Shown here piece after piece: positions 59,143-64,000 of a DNA stretch of 64,000 bases. Origin of the DNA: Streptomyces roseolilacinus (GTDB lineage Bacteria > Actinomycetota > Actinomycetes > Streptomycetales > Streptomycetaceae); contig NZ_BMSV01000006.1 in NCBI RefSeq assembly GCF_014649335.1, forward strand, positions 124,001 through 188,000. Reading direction: 5' to 3'. Within the stretch, counting starts at the first letter, position 1. Every line of letters starts with the position of its first letter. The notes under the pieces were generated by a model, which saw only the letters and a list, made by a program, of their open reading frames with translations, was not told the origin of the DNA and made no database searches. Made by a program: the position numbers and the translations under genes.

Positions 59143-59760
59143 ATGGGACGTCGGCTCGTACCGCTCACGTTGGACAACCTTCCGGACCTCCCCAAGCGCT
59201 GCCGTACCTGCGTCTTCTGGGAACTCGACCCCGTCAGCGGCGAAGCCGCCGTCAAGGCCGGGAGACCGGAACTCGAGAAGGAAGCCTGGATCTCCGCCGT
59301 CCTCCTCGACTGGGGCTCCTGCGGCCGCGTCGTCTACGTGGACGAGGTCCCCGTGGGGTACGTGATGTACGCGCCACCCGCCTATGTGCCGCGCTCCACG
59401 GCCTTCCCGACCAGCCCCGTGTCCTCCGACGCCGTCCAGCTGATGACGGCCTGGATCACTCCGGGCTACCAAGGTCAGGGGCTGGGGCGGGTGATGGTGC
59501 AGACGGTGGCCAAGGACCTCCTGCGGCGCGGGGTCAGGGCCATCGAGGCGTTCGGGGACGCCCGCTGGAAGGAACCGGCCTGCGTCCTGCCCGCCGAACA
59601 CCTGTTGTCCGTGGGCTTCAAGACCGTACGCCCCCACCCGGCCTATCCGCGGCTGCGGCTCGAACTGCGCAGCACCCTGTCGTGGAAGGAGGACGTGGAG
59701 CTGGCTCTGGACCGTCTGCTCGGTGCCGTCCAGAAGGAGCCGGCGCTGCGCCCGCTCTGA
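59143..59760 (+). CDS. GNAT-family N-acetyltransferase
   Basis: 205 residues. An N-terminal CRTCVFWE motif (CxxCxFW, about 20-27) precedes the GNAT core; ITPGYQGQGLGRVMVQTVAKDLLRRGVRAIEAFG (about 105-138) has the R/Q-x-x-G-x-G/A acetyl-CoA motif. Substrate unknown. It stands alone between the parAB terminator and a bidirectional terminator shared with trxA. Confidence 0.85.
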   Translation: MGRRLVPLTLDNLPDLPKRCRTCVFWELDPVSGEAAVKAGRPELEKEAWISAVLLDWGSCGRVVYVDEVPVGYVMYAPPAYVPRSTAFPTSPVSSDAVQLMTAWITPGYQGQGLGRVMVQTVAKDLLRRGVRAIEAFGDARWKEPACVLPAEHLLSVGFKTVRPHPAYPRLRLELRSTLSWKEDVELALDRLLGAVQKEPALRPL

Positions 59761-59774
59761 CCCCTCCCACGACA

Positions 59775-59803
59775 ACGGCCCACCCCCGAAGGGATGGGCC
59801 GTT
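59775..59803. terminator. Bidirectional terminator, GNAT gene / trxBA
   Basis: AACGGCCCA (59775-59783) pairs with TGGGCCGTT (59795-59803), plus inner C/G pairs, between convergent genes. It abuts a parS. Confidence 0.75.
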
Positions 59804-59806
59804 CGT

Positions 59807-59820
59807 GTTTCACGTGAAAC
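59807..59820. promoter_or_regulatory. parS: parS site (perfect)
   Basis: GTTTCACGTGAAAC in the intergenic region between the GNAT gene and trxA, 4 bp after the terminator hairpin. Confidence 0.95.
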
Positions 59821-59823
59821 GGC

Positions 59824-59837
59824 GCTCCACGTGAAAC
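59824..59837. promoter_or_regulatory. Degenerate parS-like site
   Basis: GCTCCACGTGAAAC differs from parS at two left-arm positions and lies 3 bp after the perfect site. The pair could be a tandem ParB loading point, or the second may be a decayed copy. Confidence 0.5.
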
Positions 59838-59847
59838 AGAGGCGGAG

Positions 59848-60192
59848 TCACGCCTTGGTGGCCTCGTCGCCGATGAAGTCGGCCAGGTCGCGGACGATCG
59901 CGGCCTTCGGCTTGGCACCGACGATCGTCTTGGCGACCTCGCCACCCTGGTAGACGTTCAGGGTCGGGATCGACATGACGCCGTACTTCGCGGCAGTCGC
60001 CGGGTTCTCGTCGATGTTCAGCTTGACGACCTCGATCTGGTCGCCGTACTCATCGGCGATCGCCTTCAGGGACGGGGCGATCTGGCGGCACGGACCGCAC
60101 CAGGCGGCCCAGAAGTCCACCAGTACGGGCTTCTCGCTCTTGAGGACGGCCTCCTCGAACGAGGCGTCGGTCACTTCCTTGAGGTCGGCCAC
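59848..60192 (-). CDS. trxA: Thioredoxin
   Basis: 114 residues from a GTG with AAGGAGG 5 bases upstream. FWAAWCGPCRQIAP carries the redox-active WCGPC, and SIPTLNVYQGGEV the cis-Pro loop. Reduced by TrxB, encoded 44 bp upstream in the same operon. Protein disulfide reductant under thiol stress. Confidence 0.98.
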   Translation of the reverse strand: MADLKEVTDASFEEAVLKSEKPVLVDFWAAWCGPCRQIAPSLKAIADEYGDQIEVVKLNIDENPATAAKYGVMSIPTLNVYQGGEVAKTIVGAKPKAAIVRDLADFIGDEATKA

Positions 60193-60236
60193 GGTGGCCT
60201 CCTTCGCTGTGCGGGGTGTGGGTGGGGGATCGAGGG

Positions 60237-61211
60237 TCAGACCGCGGGGGTCTTCTCCGGCTCGGCCAGCTTCTCCGTGTCGGCGAGGGCGGCGAGGAAG
60301 CGCTCGGCGTCCAGCGCGGCGGAGCAACCCGTACCTGCGGCCGTGATGGCCTGGCGGTAGGTGTGGTCGACGACGTCACCGGCGGCGAAGACGCCCTTCA
60401 CGTTGGTGCGGGTCGACGGCGCGTCCACCTTCAGGTAGCCCTCGTCGTCCAGCTCCAGCTGTCCCTTGAACAGCTCCGTGCGCGGGTCGTGGCCGACGGC
60501 GATGAACAGGCCCGTCACCGGCAGCTCCGAGGTCTCACCCGACTTGGTGTTGCGCAGGGTGAGGCTGCTGAGCTTCTGGTCGCCGTGGATCTCCGCGACC
60601 TCGCTGTCCCAGGCGAACTTGATCTTCGGATCGGCGAAGGCACGCTCCTGCATCGCCTTGGAGGCGCGCAGGGTGTCCCGGCGGTGCACGACCGTGACCG
60701 ACTTCGCGAAGCGGGAGAGGAAGGTCGCCTCCTCCATCGCCGTGTCACCACCGCCGACGACGGCGATGTCGTGGTCCTTGAAAAAGAACCCGTCACAGGT
60801 GGCACACCACGAGACGCCGCGGCCGGAGAGGGCGTCCTCGTTCGGCAGACCGAGCTTGCGGTGCTGGGAGCCGGTGGCCACGATGATCGCCTTGGCGCGG
60901 TGCACCGTGCCAGCGGTGTCCGTCACGGTCTTGATGTCGTCGGACAGGTCGACGGCGACGATGTCGTCCGGAATGAGCTCCGCGCCGAAGCGCTCGGCCT
61001 GGGCCCGCATGTTGTCCATGAGCTCGGGGCCCATGATGCCGTCACGGAACCCGGGGAAGTTCTCCACGTCGGTCGTGTTCATCAGGGCGCCACCAGAGGT
61101 GACGGCGCCCTCGAAGACCAGCGGCTTCAGCGACGCGCGTGCGGTGTAGAGCGCTGCCGTGTAACCGGCGGGCCCGGAGCCGATGATGATCACGTTTCGG
61201 ACGTCGCTCAC
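60237..61211 (-). CDS. trxB: Thioredoxin reductase
   Basis: 324 residues from a GTG. FAD-binding VIIIGSGPAGYTAALYTARA (about 8-27), redox CATC in SWCATCDGFFFKDHD (about 135-140), NADPH-binding VVGGGDTAMEEATFL and VFAAGDVVDHTYRQ. Low-molecular-weight bacterial TrxR. The operon trxBA is preceded by an exact SigR-type promoter. Confidence 0.98.
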   Translation of the reverse strand: MSDVRNVIIIGSGPAGYTAALYTARASLKPLVFEGAVTSGGALMNTTDVENFPGFRDGIMGPELMDNMRAQAERFGAELIPDDIVAVDLSDDIKTVTDTAGTVHRAKAIIVATGSQHRKLGLPNEDALSGRGVSWCATCDGFFFKDHDIAVVGGGDTAMEEATFLSRFAKSVTVVHRRDTLRASKAMQERAFADPKIKFAWDSEVAEIHGDQKLSSLTLRNTKSGETSELPVTGLFIAVGHDPRTELFKGQLELDDEGYLKVDAPSTRTNVKGVFAAGDVVDHTYRQAITAAGTGCSAALDAERFLAALADTEKLAEPEKTPAV

Positions 61212-61280
61212 GGGTTTCTTCCTCGTCTCTGCAGACTGCCTACTGCCTACGGGGGCCGGGTCAAGACTCTCACCCCACCC

Positions 61281-61306
61281 AACGGATCCTACGGGGCGCG
61301 CATTCC
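61281..61306 (-). promoter_or_regulatory. SigR-type promoter of trxBA
   Basis: On the minus strand GGGAAT (GGAAT at 61306-61302) and GTT (61283-61281) are separated by exactly 18 bp, the consensus I know for SigR promoters (GGAAT-N18-GTT). The trxB start is 70 bp further. In S. coelicolor trxBA is induced by disulfide stress through SigR/RsrA. Confidence 0.88.
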
Positions 61307-61336
61307 CGTGGAACCGTGTGGCTTCAGGCGCGTCCG

Positions 61337-62251
61337 TCAGGGACGGGGCTGGGACTGCTTGAGCAGCACGTCCGCAGGGTCGGAGGCGTTCTTCGCCGTC
61401 ACGCAGAAAGCGTCCACGACGTAGACGTCGACCTGTGTCTCGGTACGGGGGTGCGGAAGCACCACGAGATAGGCGGACCGTCCCTGGTAGTCGCCCCGCT
61501 CCGCCGCGAGCGGCTGCTCGTTCCGGGCGATCCCCTGCCGTACGCAGGAGGGGAGCGGGGGAACCGCTCTTTCGATCATGGGGTTGGCGGTGGCCGGGGG
61601 CTCGCCCTCCGTCTGGAGACGCGGGGACGTGGCGACGTAGGACCGCTTGGGGGAGGCGAGCAGGGACCGCACCTTGTCCGTGAGCGTGGATCCGGAGAAG
61701 CGGGTGTCACCGGAGGCCGTGGTGTTGTCGGCGTAGGAGGCGCCGGGTGCGTCGCCGTTCTGGTTCGCAGCCTGGAGGAACAGGACGCCCAGGCCGACCG
61801 CCGCCAGGCTGCAGGCGGCGCTCACCACCGCACCCCGGCGGCGGCGGGCGGGGATGCGTCCGGGGCCGGTGGAACCCGAGGGCCGACCGGCCGGCGCGGA
61901 CGCGGGGCGTTCCGGCTTCCTGGGCCTGGCGGGGTCCGGCTCGGTGGTCTTCTGCCTGGTTTCACGTGAAACGGGCGCGGCGCCGTCCGGGGCGGTCGCG
62001 TCGAGGAGCGCCTCGGCGGCCAGCGCGGCGTCGATACGCTCCGCCACGTCCACCGGCATGCGGGCGGGGCCCGGCAGCGTGCCGAGAAGGCCGCGGATCT
62101 CCTCCAGGGAGCTGCGGACGTCGGCGCAGAGGTCGCAGCGGTCGAGATGGCGACGTACGTCCGCGGTACGGGACGGCGGGAGGATGCCTTCCGTGAGATC
62201 GGAGATCTCCGAGACGTCCGGGTGTCGAGTCGTGTCGGCGGTGGGTGTCAC
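61337..62251 (-). CDS. rsmA: Membrane-anchored anti-sigma factor RsmA
   Basis: 304 residues from a GTG. N-terminal ZAS-like motif RRHLDRCDLC (H-x3-C-x2-C, about 34-43), a linker rich in Pro/Ala/Arg (about 90-135), one membrane span (VVSAACSLAAVGLGVLFLQA, about 140-160) and an external C-terminal domain. S. coelicolor RsmA is known to bind an iron-sulfur cluster and to hold SigM. Overlaps the sigM stop (GTGA). A parS is embedded in the linker. Confidence 0.9.
   Translation of the reverse strand: MTPTADTTRHPDVSEISDLTEGILPPSRTADVRRHLDRCDLCADVRSSLEEIRGLLGTLPGPARMPVDVAERIDAALAAEALLDATAPDGAAPVSRETRQKTTEPDPARPRKPERPASAPAGRPSGSTGPGRIPARRRRGAVVSAACSLAAVGLGVLFLQAANQNGDAPGASYADNTTASGDTRFSGSTLTDKVRSLLASPKRSYVATSPRLQTEGEPPATANPMIERAVPPLPSCVRQGIARNEQPLAAERGDYQGRSAYLVVLPHPRTETQVDVYVVDAFCVTAKNASDPADVLLKQSQPRP
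61959..61972. promoter_or_regulatory. parS: parS site (perfect) inside rsmA
   Basis: GTTTCACGTGAAAC within the rsmA linker, again in the frame that yields Val-Ser-Arg-Glu-Thr on the minus strand. Same peptide as at the parA site. Confidence 0.95.
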
Positions 62252-62952
62252 GCGCGTCCACCTCCGCCCTTCACAGCAGCAGGACCGCTCGGTCCTGGAT
62301 CCGTTGGTCCCGACGCCGGTGGGACGGATGTCCCCGGCGTCCGGTTCCTTCCCCCGCCGGTACCGGTGTTATCCACGGGATCACCGCGCAGATGAGTGAG
62401 TACGGGGGCGAGACGGGCACGGCCCCGTGCGCAGCGGCTCTTCACGGTTCCGGTGGGCACTCCGAGGATCTCGGCCGCCTCGGCCACCGCGTAGCCCTGC
62501 ATGTCGACGAGGACCAGGGCGGCGCGTTGGTCGGTGGGAAGCGTCGCCAGGGCGGCCAGCAACTGACGATGCAGGTCGTGTCGCTCGGCGGGTTCCTCGG
62601 CCGACTCATGGGGCTCCAGGAGCTGCTCCAGCCGTTCCGTGTCGTTCAGGGGTGCCGTCCGGCGCGACGCGGCCTTGCGAGCCCGGTCCAGGCAGGCGTT
62701 GACCGTGATGCGGTGCAGCCAGGTGGTGACAGCGGACTGACCGCGGAAGGTGTGGGCCGCCCGGAACGCCGAGACGAGGGCGTCCTGGACGGCGTCGGCG
62801 GCCTCCTCGCGGTCGCCGAGCGTGCGCAGCGCCACTGCCCAGAGCCGATCGCGATGGCGCCGTACCAGCTCGCCGAAGGCGTCGGGGTCACCCGCGACAT
62901 GCCGAGCGAGCAGGTCCGCGTCACCAAGCTCCTGCCCCGAACCCGATCCCAT
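62248..62952 (-). CDS. sigM: ECF sigma factor SigM
   Basis: 234 residues from ATG 62952, chosen for the strong GGAGGGAGGTCGC site; an in-frame start at 62988 lacks one. Region 2: ADLLARHVAGDPDAFGELVRRHRDRLWAVALRTLGDREEAADAVQDALV (about 12-60). Region 4: LATLPTDQRAALVLVDMQGYAVAEAAEILGVPTGTVKSRCARGR (about 134-178). A Pro/Gly/Thr tail follows. Controlled by RsmA, downstream. Confidence 0.93.
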   Translation of the reverse strand: MGSGSGQELGDADLLARHVAGDPDAFGELVRRHRDRLWAVALRTLGDREEAADAVQDALVSAFRAAHTFRGQSAVTTWLHRITVNACLDRARKAASRRTAPLNDTERLEQLLEPHESAEEPAERHDLHRQLLAALATLPTDQRAALVLVDMQGYAVAEAAEILGVPTGTVKSRCARGRARLAPVLTHLRGDPVDNTGTGGGRNRTPGTSVPPASGPTDPGPSGPAAVKGGGGRA

Positions 62953-62984
62953 GCGACCTCCCTCCGATTGCTCGAGCGCCGACG

Positions 62985-63002
62985 GCACGACGATCCTCGT
63001 GC
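62985..63002. promoter_or_regulatory. Dyad between kinase-like gene and sigM
   Basis: GCACGA-CGATCC-TCGTGC, perfect 6-bp arms, in the 60-bp gap before sigM. It may be an operator in the sigM promoter or a weak terminator. Confidence 0.35.
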
Positions 63003-63012
63003 GGGGCGGCGG

Positions 63013-64000
63013 TCAGCCCAGGACCTGGACTTCGGAAATACCGCCGCGGAACCTCCCGGGCGAGCCGTCCGTGGGGAGTTCTGTGATGTGGACCAGCACG
63101 TAGCGAGCACGAACGGGCTTGTCCAGCTTCACGTCCAGGTTCCCGTCGACCTGTTTCAGCGGAGACAGCTGCCGGGGGAAGTCCGACAGCGAACTGGACC
63201 CCATGGCTCCCTCCCCCGCGGCGCGGAGCTGCACCTTCTGGCCGCTCCGGTACAGGCCGACACGGACCTGGGAGATGCTCTGCTCGCTGCCGAGGTCGAC
63301 CACGATGCCACTGCCGCCCTGGCGGTTCGGCAGGTTTCCGAAGTTGGCGTAGCCGTGGTACTCGGGAGTGATCCACGCCGACTGGGAGTCACCGTCGACG
63401 GCGTTCTCCACCTGGTCGAGCTGTATACCGGATCCTCCAGGCGTGAACTCCCGGGCATCGGAGATCTTCAGCGGCTGCAGCGGACGGGCCGGCTTGTCGT
63501 CCATCGAGGCGCCGGGGGACGGCTGTGTCGCCCCCGGCCCGTTGTTCGTGCCGCCCTGGTCGAGGAGGCGGTCGGCGACCTGCCAGCTGCCGAGGCCCAG
63601 CGCGGCGATCAGCAGCGCGGAGACGGCCCACTTCAGCGCCTTGCCGGTGCGGCTCTCCAGGGGCGCGGGCGCCACGAGCACCGGCTGTGTGGCGGCGGCG
63701 CTCTGGTGCTGGCCGTACGTGCCCTGCTGGTAGGTGGTGTGCTGGTACTCCGGCACGGGCGGGAAGGCGGGCTCCGGAGGGCGGATACGGGGCATGGCCG
63801 CGACGGCCTTGGCGAGCTCGTCGGGTGTCGTGCAGGGGGGTTCCTGGCGGGACGCGGTCGCGCCGTCGTTGACGAGGGCGCGCATGGCGAGGTCGGACAG
63901 ACCCCGGTGGACCCCCGCCCGTACCTGGTCGGGCGCGATCAGACCCATGCCCTTGGGCAGCCCGGACAGGCCGTGGGCGTCGTTCTCGTACGGCCACCGC
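63013..64000 (-). CDS. Kinase-like protein with C-terminal extracellular domain, 3' part
   Basis: The gene runs off the right edge; 328 C-terminal residues are visible. The first ~90 (RWPYENDAHGLSGLPKGM..., PDQVRAGVHRGLSDLAMRAL) look like the end of a degenerate kinase domain. A membrane span follows (LKWAVSALLIAALGLGSWQV), then a discoidin-like external domain (VENAVDGDSQSAWITPEYHG and GIVVDLGSEQSISQVRVGLY). In mycobacteria this pseudokinase-plus-external-domain unit is fused to MurJ/MviN; in Streptomyces it is a separate gene beside murJ, upstream of sigM. Active-site residues are outside the window. Confidence 0.75.
   Translation of the reverse strand, partial: RWPYENDAHGLSGLPKGMGLIAPDQVRAGVHRGLSDLAMRALVNDGATASRQEPPCTTPDELAKAVAAMPRIRPPEPAFPPVPEYQHTTYQQGTYGQHQSAAATQPVLVAPAPLESRTGKALKWAVSALLIAALGLGSWQVADRLLDQGGTNNGPGATQPSPGASMDDKPARPLQPLKISDAREFTPGGSGIQLDQVENAVDGDSQSAWITPEYHGYANFGNLPNRQGGSGIVVDLGSEQSISQVRVGLYRSGQKVQLRAAGEGAMGSSSLSDFPRQLSPLKQVDGNLDVKLDKPVRARYVLVHITELPTDGSPGRFRGGISEVQVLG

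Overview
The window is a roughly 72 % GC actinobacterial core-chromosome segment. Gene content and order (rnpA-rpmH-dnaA-oriC-dnaN-gnd-recF-DUF721-gyrB-gyrA, parAB with GTTTCACGTGAAAC parS sites, sigM-rsmA-trxBA, the fhaA-fhaB-pstP-rodA-pbpA-pknB cluster, two class E sortases, crgA) point to Streptomyces or a very close relative. GTG starts and 1-4 base ATGA/GTGA/TGATG overlaps are common. I see no insertion sequence, prophage, CRISPR array or rRNA operon.

Layout. (1) 1-5.4 kb: the 5' end of moeA, a MobA-like protein, and a three-gene branched-chain-type 2-oxoacid dehydrogenase (E1alpha, E1beta, E2) divergent from an Lrp/AsnC regulator. (2) 5.6-16 kb: a phenylacetate catabolic block (paaH-like and a TetR regulator, divergent paaN, then paaABCDE), interrupted by a coupled DUF5819-HTTM-TrmH operon. 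The same 14-bp palindrome (ACCGA...TCGGT) lies in front of the dehydrogenase operon, in the paaH/paaN divergent promoter and in front of paaA. (3) 16-19.5 kb: rhodanese, J-domain protein, DUF2252 protein, tRNA-Leu. (4) 19.9-28 kb: the FHA/PP2C/RodA/PBP/PASTA-kinase operon for growth and cell-wall signalling. (5) 28-35 kb: two class E sortases, an aminodeoxychorismate/anthranilate synthase component II, a 53-residue membrane protein, DUF881 protein, CrgA, a cluster of DnaA boxes away from oriC, rhomboid protease, cyclophilin, DUF5324 protein. (6) 35-40 kb: tRNA-Ala, an HTH protein, a second Ser/Thr kinase, a secreted/anchored protein of unknown role, DLW-39, tRNA-Ile. (7) 40-53 kb: DUF3566 protein, gyrA, gyrB, DUF721, recF, gnd, dnaN, oriC, dnaA. 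(8) 53-59 kb: rpmH, rnpA, yidD, yidC, jag, rsmG, parA, parB. (9) 59-64 kb: GNAT protein, trxA, trxB behind an exact SigR-type promoter, rsmA, sigM, and the 3' part of a kinase-like gene.

How the parts work together. DnaA, DnaN, RecF, gyrase, ParA/ParB and the parS sites form the replication-initiation and segregation core. The rodA/pbpA/pknB/pstP/fha set and crgA control wall growth and septation. The paa genes take phenylacetyl-CoA through the epoxide toward beta-oxidation-like steps. The shared palindrome suggests that one TetR repressor also controls the neighbouring 2-oxoacid dehydrogenase, which could then be a supplier of phenylacetyl-CoA from phenylpyruvate. That last point is inference and is the most testable new idea here.

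Limits: starts were chosen by eye from ribosome-binding sites, overlaps and remembered family lengths. Product names rest on motif and family recognition, not on a database search.
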